NCBI GenBank assembly: GCA_911728455.2
Contig: OU452239.1
Location: forward strand, 2,488,300 to 2,552,299
Direction of reading: 5' to 3'
Length of the DNA: 64,000 nt
Source: Marthasterias glacialis
Lineage: Eukaryota > Echinodermata > Asteroidea > Forcipulatida > Asteriidae
This document shows, piece by piece, positions 11,772 to 22,100 of the stretch. The notes under the pieces were generated by a model, which was not told the DNA's origin, did no database searches, and saw only the letters and a list, made by a program, of their open reading frames with translations. Made by a program: the position numbers and the translations under genes. How positions within the stretch are numbered: the stretch's first letter is position 1; the number at the start of each line of letters is the position of its first letter.

Positions 11772-14700
11772 TCAGCAACAACAACAACAACAACACCAAC
11801 GACTTTGAAGACAACAACAACAACAACAGCAACAATAACTCCAACAACAACAACAACAATAATAACAATAAACTATACGAACAATAATCTATGACTGACA
11901 ATAATTTCGCTTCATTCATGTCTTTACTTTCCAAAAATAACAGTTAAAGTTTTACAACGGTTTCAACGACTTACATCACGGAAAATTGTTTGTTGTTCAT
12001 AGATGAACGCAAACCTTCGCCATCCTACCCGCTTGAAAAATGCACTCTGTGCAACTTCGAATTCCCTGTCCCTATGAAGAGCCATGACGGTGTAGGGGTA
12101 CAGGGAACGATCCAATAAAACTTCGTTTGTAGCGAGGCCAACCTTAGGGAGGCAAGATTTAAAATGTGGTTTTATATAAAATTATTACGTTCACACTACG
12201 TAGACAAGCGGCCGATTTCACATAGCTAAGATTGATCTTAACTGCGAATCACTCTTAATTGCTAAGCAAAGTGTGATGTCACAATACAGATCACTATGGT
12301 AATACTGACAACTCAACGTAAGATGAATCTTAGTGTTTTGTGAAATCAAGCCGTGGCACAGTCGTTTAATAACCTCGTTTACGGAAATTATCAACACTTT
12401 TTAAATGGCAGAAATAACCCGTTTTTATTGGAGAAAACGCATCATCTGTGATGAGTAGATTTTTTTCAAACGATAACTGTTTTTATTGGAGAATGCGTCA
12501 TCTGTGTTTGATGAGTAGATTTTTTTTCAAACGGTAACCGTACGTTTTAAGCTTTTTTTCTTCTTTTTTTTCATCCAACTATACTTGGTGAAATGTTTTA
12601 CAGTGTTGTCTATTACTTTTGGCATGTATTTTCCTTTTTTGTGTCTTATTGTAAATTTCTGTTTGGTCATTATTTGAAGGCTTTATATTGAAAGCCTTGT
12701 AATTGCTTACTGACGTGCTATTATCCTGAAATATGTTTCCAGCATATCACTATCAAGGCAATACAAATAGGATTAATATTGATAATGGCTTGAATTCTCC
12801 CTTGAATTCTTTGTTAGAAATGGCAAAATTGAAACCGGTAAACACTCAGACGTTTATGTAAGAAATCGCTACAACGTCTGCTTCCAAATAACGCACTCTA
12901 ATTCCACTATGAAATCTTAGCTCTTTTGATGTAAAGCACGCAATGAAAGCTGTGTGGCTGTTAATCCTTCCCAAGAGCCAGAAGACAGGCTCCCCTACGT
13001 ACTCTAAAAAGAAAACCACTCAAGTCGAGCTTCAAAAGCCCTCTTGATTCTTCAAGAAGATTGCGAAAACGAAGCGAATTTTTCTTGTGTCTAAATAGCG
13101 CGTTTACTTAAAGATGTATGATCCGTATTCAACTCGATTTTACCTTGGAAATGAATCCAAATGTTGAATTGCTATTTTTGAAGGAGGACCAAAGTTATGA
13201 ACTTTCCAATGAGATATCGAACGAAAAGAAATCCATCTACGAATAATGACAGAGTAATTAATTTGAAAAAATGAATTATTGTGTGAAGCAGAATAATTAC
13301 ATCCGGGGGGCACCTTTGACTTGAGAGGTTCGGATTGGAAAATAAGCTGATTCCATAGATGCTGATCACAGGATAATGATCAGTGTCACCCCCCTCCTCC
13401 CGCCCCCCCCCCCCCCCCCCCCCCCACCACCACACTCTCTCAGTACCTAGCCAGAGGGACCAGTGAGCTTGTCATTTCATTAGCCCGTCAGCTTTTTTTT
13501 ACAAAGTCTGTTTTTCATATTAAACATGGAAGTGTTTCACCACAAAACCAGCCGGGAGAGATTTTAACTTGTCATCGGGTGTTCTAACTAGCATTTGGCA
13601 AGCGGATAACCCTAGAGATCCCTGAAATCTTTGCTCCCATATAAATGTTCTAAAATTTAATTGTCAGATAAACCATGCTCCAAGTCAACAAACCATAATT
13701 TCGTCACATTTTTCTTCCTTCAAGAAAGTTTCAGCTAGTCCTCCAAATAAAGGCGAATTGTTTTGTGTTTAAAACTAACCTGCACAACGTTGTATTTTGC
13801 AGCTACTTGGTTCACCACAATTGCCTGGCTCGAAAAGATTGGTCCCCAAGCAATGGCGATCGGAGGTCCGAAGTTCACTAACATGTTTAAGAGTCGAAGC
13901 ACATCACCCGCAGACGTCTTTTTGATTCGGAAAAAAATAAATAGCAATTAATTTTAATTACCATATAAACTTGCTATAAGTTTGCTTTCGTCGACGATCT
14001 AAAGACCAATAGTGTTTAAAGCCCCCAGCTCAACATTGGTAAGAACAAAAACATAAATGTTTACCGATTTACATATACTTTACATGGTAGAAAAGACAAT
14101 GAGCTGACATTTACACTGCATGAGGTTGGTTTTATTACAAATATCTTGATTTGTGCAAAGAATGGAAACATTTACAGACTCTTTATCAATGTTTAGCTGG
14201 GGCTTTTAAATTCTAGCCCGTTAAAGACAAAGAACAGCATTTTGTAATAATCAAATGATTATGGTTTCAATTAGGGCTGAAGCCTACTTATTGTAAAGTT
14301 TACATCAATATGGTTGGATTAAGTGTTCCTTGGGCTTTGTTGGCACGTGTGTTCCATAGGCCCTAAGCACCAATTTTCCGTTCTAGGCGCTCCATATGCC
14401 CTAGGCACCAGTGTTCCATAGACGCCAATCCGAGCAGCGCTCTTTCATGGTGTTTTACACCACCGCAGATATGGCCGTCGCACGCGCTCGCGAAACGACA
14501 ATAGGGCATCATCCGCGCATATCAGCATGGATGATTCACAGTGCGTGTGCTTCGACGCGCGCGTTCGGCGGTCATAGCTGCAGTAGTGTAAACGCCCATG
14601 AACGAGCTGCTCGGAAAAGTCTATAGGTCCTTGGCACAATTGTTCTGCAGGCCCTAGGCTCTACTGTTACGTAGGTTCTAGGCTCTAAAGGTCCATAGGG

Positions 14701-15513
14701 CCTAGGCACCAGTGGTTCGTAGGGCCTAGTTACTATAGACCGTTCAGGCTTTGGCAACAAGCCCCGCCCACACACCTTAGATTGTGTACGTTTACGCTTC
14801 ACGTGTGACGGAGTTTTTCACCGAGGTCACATGACCAAAAGGCGTGATCCAATTGGTCAACGCGCACAGTTTGATTGACAGGCCGGAACGGTCATTTGTT
14901 CCATAGGTCCTAGGCACCAGTATTTTGTAGGCCCTAGGCAACAGTGTTATACATAGGCTGCAGGCACTATTGATCCCAAGGCCCAAGGCATTTGTGTTTC
15001 GTTGGCCGTAAAGGCTCTGGGACAATTCCAAAGCATTTTTAAGCGTAGGTTTTTTTAAATTTTCGCTTACATTGTTAAACATGCATCGAGTATTGAAGTC
15101 CAAACAATTGAAGATCAAAGACAAGTTTTCGTTTACGGGGGAATAATAGCTATAAAATATTATTGTAAACGTCGCGGGAATGTTGCCCTAAGATTTGAAA
15201 CCAAAAAAATACCTCAAAAATTCCTTACCTCTGTCCAATTCCATCTCATCTCCAGATGATAGCCGTGTAAAATTCCCTGTAAGCTGTTGATGTGATCAAT
15301 GGCCGTCTGTGCCACCGAAGGTTGAAAAGAAAGAGCATGGCGATACGAGAAGAAGCCTCCAATGTGTAAGGTAGGGACAGGGTTGGTGTTACTGGTATCA
15401 TTCTTTCCTTGGTTTGACGATGATGCCATTGAGAATTTTGATGATAGGGCCAAGCAGAAAGCAAAGGGCATAAGCCACCCAATTGGAAACCCAGATCCAA
15501 TGAAGACCTTCAT
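4206..15513 (-). CDS. GABA-B-like metabotropic receptor copy B, complete, 17 exons
   Basis: Coding exons in transcript order: 15513-15229, 13917-13780, 12142-11975, 11169-11062, 10915-10847, 9933-9736, 8862-8635, 8130-8067, 7607-7521, 7261-7111, 6383-6251, 6064-5951, 5781-5659, 5493-5316, 5065-4902, 4713-4597, 4256-4206 (stop TAA). They total 2376 nt, 791 residues. Residues 1-30 are a signal peptide; about 50-445 a Venus-flytrap domain (lobe 2 has the GMYGAKYVW block typical of GABA-B receptors); seven hydrophobic helices run from about 465 to 736. IKMSSPSLSNL, SLAFGSVF.KTYR, FLAWETRN and LNDSKY are close to GABA-B receptor sequence. Extracellular-loop cysteines (before TM3 and in RYCTSD) and the lobe-2 pair (LFCR, EPCT) are kept, but I see no lobe-1 cysteine pair. 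The tail is only about 55 residues, ending in a short leucine heptad-like stretch, shorter than in mammalian GABBR1/2. Family assignment is firm; GABBR1-type versus GABBR2-type versus a lineage-specific orphan is undecided. Confidence 0.92.
8168..8556. repeat. Direct duplication of about 170 bp in intron 7 of copy B
   Basis: 8168-8340 and 8384-8556 are nearly identical (both contain ACAGTGTAGGCCTAC, GTGCTGCCGGTTAGAT, ACAAAAAACGAAAGAAATG and TCATAGCAGGATGAACG), with a spacing of 214-216 bp. The 43-bp joint includes TATTTCTTTCTAATAGC. High identity suggests a recent event. Confidence 0.9.
9208..9620. repeat. 13-bp minisatellite (GTATGGGTACAAT)n in intron 6 of copy B
   Basis: About 30 units of a 13-mer with variants (GGGTTTAATATAT, GGGTACAATGCAT, GGGTAAAATACATGTCC). 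Thirteen is not a multiple of three, so each strand cycles through all frames and, lacking stops, gives long spurious ORFs on both strands. A higher-order unit of about 117 bp containing AAAATACATGTCCACAATGC is repeated twice (about 9415 and 9533). Not coding. Confidence 0.95.
11664..11876. repeat. CAA/CAG trinucleotide repeat in intron 3 of copy B
   Basis: About 200 bp of (CAA)n with interspersed CAG and AAT. On the plus strand it would read poly-Asn/Thr/Gln and on the minus strand poly-Leu. It lies between exon 4 (11062-11169) and exon 3 (11975-12142), so it is intronic. Confidence 0.95.
12217..12355. mobile_element. Short inverted-repeat element (GATTTCACA ends)
   Basis: The left end GATTTCACATAGCTAAGATT pairs with the right end AATCTTAGTGTTTTGTGAAATC. 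The core includes AGTGTGATGTCACAAT. A related element with the same GGATTTCACAAAG ends is at 37862-37990, and a core fragment (GCAAAGTGTGATG) is near 35240. Confidence 0.65.
12420..12537. repeat. Two-copy direct repeat of about 60 bp in intron 2 of copy B
   Basis: TTTTTATTGGAGAA, GCGTCATCTGTG, TGATGAGTAGATTTTTTTC and AAACG.TAAC occur twice in direct order at about 12420-12475 and 12479-12537. Confidence 0.75.
14015..14210. mobile_element. Foldback element with TTAAAGCCCC ends
   Basis: The left end TTTAAAGCCCCCAGCTCAAC + ATTGG pairs with the right end CAATGTTTAGCTGGGGCTTT + TAAA. It shares its ends with the elements at 33555-33919 and 59042-59647. Confidence 0.75.
14330..15000. repeat. Degenerate short tandem repeat (TAGGCCCTAGGCACCAGTG) with MITE insert, intron 1 of copy B
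   Basis: Many imperfect copies of a roughly 24-bp unit around GGCCCTAGGCACCAGTGTT, in two blocks separated by MITE family 2 (14418-14626) and by unrelated sequence at about 14750-14890. Confidence 0.75.
14418..14626. mobile_element. MITE family 2 (GAGCAG...TTTACACCACCGC), copy 1
   Basis: The left end CCGAGCAGCGCTCTTTCATG with TTTTACACCACCGC pairs with the right end TGTAAACGCCCATGAACGAG then CTGCTCGG. Other copies are at 39366-39540 and 43063-43276. The core is rich in CpG, unlike its surroundings. Confidence 0.8.
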
Positions 15514-16399
15514 GATTTGTCTTTCGCTCGTAGTCTTCCTCCCAAAGTCTGCCGGGAGTAGATCATCAAGTAATGATAGAAAGAAATCTAGTACATTGTC
15601 ATTGTGGCCATAATAACGAAAGCGCCTTTGATTTTTAGCGTGTTCACTGTAAGACGAGAGGGTCTACCTCAGTTGTGGCACAAAGCCTGCAATATGCTGA
15701 CGCAGTTGATGTTTAAAAAGGGAATACCGAATGGTTAGAATTCCCAAATCACGTGACTGTAATATAACGCAGTTGGAAAGGCACGGCCAGTGATTGGGAT
15801 TGTAAAACCATGAGGAGAATATTAAAAAGAACAAAACAATTGATCATTTTTCTTCTTCTAGGACACACAAGATGAAGTCATCCAATGAGCAACGCCCATC
15901 TATCCGTGTGTTCCCCAGTTCACCTGACGTTATTACCCATGAATCCTGCTTGCGCCAATTTCGGAAGTCAGATTATCCATGTGTTGCTGTGCAGTGCGAG
16001 TTTTAGGCGACACAAAGGGGTGCACGCCTCCAAATCGTATAGTCCTAACAAATGCTTTCAAAAATACTCAACAAATATGTAAATGTTTCCTAGCCTTTTG
16101 AAATAAAAGCACATTAATGTGGAGTGACTTATAAACTTCAGTTTTCTTTTCAGTGTTGAGGGTCGTTCATTGGCTTCTCGAGCTACCTCAACCACAAGTA
16201 AATACACCGCTATAAGAGTGCTTAATTATTTCCAAACAGAAAAGCGGCCTTCTGGGAAAAGGGCTCCCACGCCTGTAGCAATTAGGACAAATTTTGAGGG
16301 CCTAGCGTACACTAGCTACCCAAAGTATCGCCAAAATACAACGTTGGACCGTATTGAAACAACCCCTTAGTAATACCCCGGGGGTGTCGTGTCGTAATC
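15514..16399. other. Upstream region of copy B
   Basis: Probably 5' UTR and promoter of copy B on the minus strand. A CACGTG E-box occurs near 15752. No repeat or ORF of note recognised. Confidence 0.4.
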
Positions 16400-17104
16400 C
16401 TCGCCGTTCAAGTCGTCATCCGGCCAAAGTGTTAAATGACTTGGACTTTGCTGATGACATTGACCTGCTTGAATCTACAATTCCACGGGCACAGGCTCAA
16501 CTGAAGCGGCGGCAGCGGAAGATCTCGGCCTCGTCATTAGTGTATCCAAGACAGAGTACATGACTGTAAACTGTATTCCACATCCTACACTTCAAGTCCA
16601 TGGTGAGCCTATAAACCTAGTGACAGATTTTAGATATCTTGGCTCCCAAATGTCATCTGGAGGGAGAGATCTCAAGAGACGCAAATCATTAGCATGGTGT
16701 GCAATCTAGAAGCTAGAACGTCTTTGGAAGAGTCCTCAGATCTCTATCACAACAAAGGTGAAGCTGTCCAATACTACCTGTGTTACCATTCTGCTTTATG
16801 GCTGTGAATCCTGGGTGATCTCTCAAGACGCATGGAAAGCATCATCAATGCTTTTGCCACCTCGTGCTACAGGATTATGCAAAATATCAAACGCATAGAT
16901 CATGTTCAAAACACCATCATATACGCCATGGCCAACACTGAATCTCTTATCCACCGTGTACGGAATCGCCGGCTGAGATTCCTATGACACATTCTCTGTC
17001 TGCCAGAGGAAGAGCCTGCAAGAAGATATGCCATGTACATACCAACACATGGCAAAAGAAGACCAGGTCGTCCACGTACATCATACCTTGCCTACATACA
17101 CTAA
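16400..17104 (+). mobile_element. Broken non-LTR retrotransposon (LINE) reverse transcriptase fragment
   Basis: Plus-strand frames read in pieces: LDFADDIDLLES (the reverse-transcriptase FADD catalytic block) near 16440, then DFRYLGSQMSSGG, KSLAWCAI, KLERLWKSP, TILLYGCESWV and the C-terminal region LRFL.H...LPEEEPARRYAMYIPTHGKRRPGRPR near 16975-17070. These are typical of LINE ORF2 C-termini. At least three frame changes and internal stops break it (the track switches near 16510, 16800 and 16860, with stops near 16705 and 16985). The endonuclease and the 5' half of the RT are missing. The element is 5'-truncated and runs into a tandem repeat at 17110. The clade is not resolved by eye. Confidence 0.8.
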
Positions 17105-17112
17105 GTAAACTT

Positions 17113-17470
17113 TCAAATCCTACTCATGTACATGGTGTTACCACAACCCTTACTAGATTGTATCTCAACCATGCACAAGTTTTAAATTCTGCTAATGTAT
17201 ATACATGGTGTCACCGCAAACCTTACTAGAATGTATCTCTACCATGCAAAGTTTCAAATCCTACTCATGTACATGGCGTTACCGCAAACCTTACTAGAAT
17301 GTATCTCTACCATGCAAAGTTTCAAATCCTACTCATGTACATGGTGTTACCACAAACCTTACTAGATTGTATCTCCACCATGCACAAATTTTAAATTATA
17401 CTCATGTACATGATGTTACCACAATAAATTTTATCTCCACCTTGCACAAGTTTAAAGTCTTACTCTTGTA
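17113..17470. repeat. Tandem repeat of the about 62 bp family, reverse orientation, 5-6 copies
   Basis: Units carry CAAATCCTACTCATGTACAT, GGTGTTACC.CAAACCTTAC and TAGA.TGTATCTC.ACCATGC. This is the reverse complement of the array at 2525-2790, about 14.5 kb away on the other side of copy B. Confidence 0.85.
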
Positions 17471-18993
17471 ATATTTTGCATATGTGTCATTGCCGAAAAC
17501 AATCATGTGTTGTATCCCCATCGTGGAACTTATGTAAACTCCTACTTATTTTACTTATTATAATTATAAAACACAATGATTTTAATTATACTTATTATAT
17601 AAACCAACAGGGATTGGGGGATCTTTGTGTGGCGGAATTGAAAGGAAACGAGAATTAAAATATTAAAAAAAAAACAAAAAAAAAAAAAAAACGAAAGACA
17701 GAAAGAAAGAAAAAGAAAAGGGGAAAAAAAGGGGGGGGAACAGTTCTGTCCAAATCATTCCGAGTCTGTGTGAATGTCAAGGTTGTTCTTGCCACAGATC
17801 GGGGAAGCTGGAACAACAGCTAGAGAGGGTCGGCCAAATGGGAGCCTCGTTTGTTGAAAGCATTTTCTGTGGCAACACTCTAAAAAGCCCTGGAAATCAT
17901 AACAACATAAGTTATCCTTATCAATAAAAAATGTTGTCTGCCCTCTTTTTCTGAAGAAAGACACACGTCTGTCACTTCACGTGTCCGAGGCACTGAGACT
18001 TGAATTAGAGTTATTTTGATCGAACCCATGTTTTATCAACTTCGTTGATGCAGAATAGGCCTACGTCAGTGGGTGAGTTTTATCGATCAAGTGTGACTTT
18101 GATTGTATTAGACTTGTGGACAAGTCGTGTTTGTCTCGAGCCGTCTCGAGTGATAGCGTAACTGCTTTCACTCGACTCTCCTTGCTGTTGTTCTCCCAAT
18201 ACTGCTGCTTTTCCGCAAGACTTCTGCTATCGCATTGGGAGCCAGCACTCACACGAAATTACAGTCGCGTGAGTGGGTGGGGTGGGGTGGGAGGGGGGGG
18301 GTGGGTGTACGCTATCTCCCGCTGCAGACATTGATCAAACACTGTTCACAAGTCTATGAGCGTACAGTGTTAGCATGAACCTGTCCCTTCTCCTGAAAAC
18401 ATTTCAAAACGCCATGATTTGGAGAGTTAAGAAACAGTCGTCATCAAAAAATGTGTCCTCGGTTTTGACGTCACTGTCGTGAGTTGACTAAATATCCAGC
18501 AAGCACAAAACACTCGGGAACCCCTGGCTTTTTTGACACATCATCGCTTAAATAAAACACTGTGCACACACAATCGGACTCCATTAATAAACACAATGAA
18601 TGGTACTGAACACAACATAACAACGAGAACGTCCTCGAACTCTCAAAGTTTCCAGACTGAAAACCCCACTGGTATTCGAGTACACAAAAGGTCACGCCCC
18701 TAAATTAGATGATCGGCGCCCTCTGTCGACCATTCACACAACGACCACGAAGATACATCAGTATCACCATGATTCTACCAGCCCCGTCCAGTTTAATATT
18801 GTTTTAAAAATGGATTTTCCCAAGAAAATGGTCGTTTGTTGGTTAGCAGCTGCAGCAAGCTGCCCACTCATTATTTCTGCGTCACGATTATTAATTTTTT
18901 TTCAAACCATTCAAGTTGGACCTGTGATTCAGAAGCCTGTCACTGTCAGTGCCAGCCAATTTGAATAACAAGCAAAAAGTGCAAAGGTCAAAA
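17471..18993. other. Intergenic, mixed composition
   Basis: A/G-rich low-complexity tract at 17660-17740, then more CpG-rich sequence. A minus-strand frame at 17964-17755 is cysteine-containing (ECCHRKCF) but matches nothing I recognise and has no convincing splice context. A G-rich tract lies at 18268-18306. Confidence 0.4.
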
Positions 18994-19135
18994 TGACGTC
19001 ATCTGATTGGCTGACATTTTTGTATTCATTTCACAAAAATAATTTGTAACCGCGTAATAGCGGCTGTGTCTGTGAGAACGAACGTTTTAACGTTCTTTTC
19101 CGTTTGTTTCTGATGTGTAAATAATTTCTAGAATC
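18994..19135 (+). promoter_or_regulatory. Candidate core promoter and 5' leader of the NCAM-like gene
   Basis: A full palindromic CRE (TGACGTCA) at 18994-19001 is followed five bases later by an inverted CCAAT box (ATTGG, 19006-19010). The region between 17750 and 19130 has more CpG than the flanking introns. A minimal upstream ORF (ATG TGT AAA TAA, 19113-19124) precedes the start codon at 19136. No TATA box is obvious. Assignment as promoter is inference from position and motifs. Confidence 0.45.
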
Positions 19136-22100
19136 ATGATTTCGTGGAGGATATTACTTCTGGTTGTGTACGCATCGAGAGTTACAGGTAAGTATCAAAT
19201 AAAACGTAAAAACGCACCCGACTGTTTACAATTTGTGTGTACTGACGTTCTAAATTGATGTCGCAAGGAGGTGCCCAGATTCCGGACAATATTTTTACAT
19301 TGTCCACCACGTCCACAATATTGAATGAAGTTGTTATGCGATTTATTGCCAAAGATGGGGCCCTTGTTTAGTTTATTTTATTAATATTTAGGCCTACATG
19401 TAGCCTACATGTAGCCTAGACCCTTTAAAGTAGGTCTAGTGATAGTAATTGTTTTTTTTTTTTTTTTTTTTTTTTTGGGGGGGGGGGTGATTAAGAAATA
19501 CAAATTAAAAAGGCAGTGAGTCAAAATCTCTGGCAAATCTCTAATTGGCTTCCCTCTAATCAGTGAGTGTCTATTAAAAAGTGTAATTGAAATTGTATAA
19601 TTATTATTTAGGCCTACGTAGCCTAGCCCCCTAAATATAGGCCTAGTGATAGTAATTTGGGGGGGGGGGGGGCGATTAGACCCAGTAACTGGGATGCTGT
19701 ACTCCTTTTTTTTAAATTTTGCCATTGTCGGTCGACTAGCACCCCAGTAAATAATGTGTAACTGTAAGTTAGTTTGAAAAGCTGTTATGGCGAAGACGAT
19801 TTAAAACACCTGTAAAAAGTGGCAACAATTACGACAAAAACTCAACAGAATTGCTGGAAAATTGCCTACTGGCTTCTCAAGATATCAAAGATGAAATAAA
19901 ATGCATTTAATAGACCGATTGCGCGACCTACGTCACATGACCTCTGTTTGGATAAAAATGTAAACACACACATAAGTCATAATCCTCCATAGCAAAGGGT
20001 GGTACGGTACACGATGATTAATGCATTTAGTTAATTCGATCGAGACTTTTTTTGCTCGAAATCTGTGAAACATATTCCAGAGTTTGTACCAAAGACCTTC
20101 AAGTGGCTGAATAAAGCCAGTAAGGACAGTTCCAGCAAGTTTTGAAAATTGTAAAAGTACCGTATAAATGTGCACGATGTGTACAGCGCACAAAGAAACG
20201 TTAGGCCATACGACCGCCATCACCACACACTTTTCAACACAAAAATTTCAAAGTTTTGAAGCTGAAATCCTCCAAAGAAATTGCTTTCCAAAACTGTGTG
20301 ATTCCTATGCCTATTTGAAATTCTGCGAGGCTATTAATGCTCACTTTTCCAACATTGTTTATCCTTTTTTTACAGTGATTTAGGCAAACATTACAAACAA
20401 AATAACAGACGGGTGGCTACATAATAGTCATTTGACGCCGGTAGTGCATGGCTTTAAAACCTCTTTTCAGACGAATTCTGTTAAATTATGAAACAGAAAT
20501 GTGATTAAAATTAATGCCACACCATACTACTTAAAAAAAAGGGGCTGATTAACTAATTCATCGCTTAACGAAAGTATAATCGACTGTTTTCGAACTCACT
20601 CTGTGTCATCTCTTTACACGTATTTTTTCACCAGCTGTATGACGTCATACCCGATAGAGGGTCACGTGACCGCATGTAAACATTGTCGCGCAATCGGTCT
20701 ATTGTACTTACAATCACTTTCTGTCCTCCAAATCAATGATTTTTTAGCCCACACTAAATGCAGCCGTTACAATCGCCATTTTACTACTGGCCTAATACAT
20801 GTAATAGTATTTTTAAGCTGAAACGACACTGAACATGCGTTGTAATGACTGACTTTGGGGGGACTTAGAAATGTTACCTTGAAAAATGTTAATCTGGCAC
20901 TGCACCAACATTGTTGTTGTGGTTTGGTATTCACAAGATGGGAATCAGACCATTTTCGAACTTTGAACTTATTTCCCTTTTAAACAAGAAGCACTGGTTA
21001 ACTTAAAGTAAACAATGTTATATTAAGTCAGCAGAGTGCACCCTCTTTGACGCATACATGATTAGCTGACAAAATATTACATTATTCAGGCCTCGAGTCT
21101 AGTTTCTTTCGTTCGTGACTGTAGCTACTTTTTAATGGCCCCTTGGTTTCATTACCAGAAATATACACATATTACACGCAGGCTTCGATCTTAAGAAAAA
21201 CGGGGGCAGGCCTCTGCTGGCCAAATCAGAGAAATTGTACAAGGGCATGCTGGCCAAGTTGGTAGTGACAGTGCAATTTTTCTGAAGGGCATGCTGGCCA
21301 ACTCGACAGGGCATGAGGCCAATAGCCTCGGTGGCCTCGGTTAAGATCAAAGCCTGATTATTTTAGATTTTAATTTAGGTTACCGGAAATTTGACTACAG
21401 ATGTTTTAGTCAATAAAACTTGTAATTTTATCAACTTTAAAATGTAAAGTATCGTGGTTGACCTCATAAGGACAGGTACAACTTTTGTAAAGTGCACCCT
21501 AAATACATTGAAATATTACATTTGCAATCAGACCAGGTTAGTTTGGACAAACAGTTGAAAAAGTGGCGGCAGAATTTAGCATCTAATTTTGTAAGTAAAC
21601 TTCAGTAATACTCAGAGAATATTTACCTCATTTAAATATTCTCTCAGTGCTTAATAAAAATAGCTACACGTAAATTTTGTATTTTTGTCGGTCTTGTACA
21701 CAAAATTTTGGTCCAGTAAAAATTTTGAGCAACAAGCCCTGCAGTATTATTTGTGTTTTTTTTACCTGAGGAATACAAGTATGCCTACAGGTTGTTTTTC
21801 TTACACAGGTCTCGGGGACAAATACTGAGTATACAGTGTTTAACACACGGGCCTGTATGCTTCACTTTTGAAAGGGCAAGGGCACCAAGGCATTTTCTCC
21901 TTGGTAAACAACCAGCATCAGAAACTTCTATTGGAACATTTCAAGGGCACCAGGGCAATGACCAGGGGCAATGGAGGCAATTACAGTTATGTACCTCCGT
22001 TGTCTCCGTGAAGTTTCAGACCTGAACACAAATAATATTCTTTACCCCCGATGCAAAAATTGACATGAAGCCCACAGTCTTGTGGATTTTCCCCTCATAT

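Noticed and set aside
11533-11934. Poly-Leu / poly-Asn / poly-Thr open frames
   Set aside because: Translations of a CAA/CAG microsatellite in an intron, not a coding homopolymer exon; flanking exons join without it.
17755-17964. 70-codon minus-strand frame with ECCHRKCF
   Set aside because: No recognised domain, no clear splice sites and no partner exons nearby.
19933-20226. 97-codon minus-strand frame inside the TIR element
   Set aside because: Considered as transposase remnant, but no catalytic or DNA-binding motif is visible.
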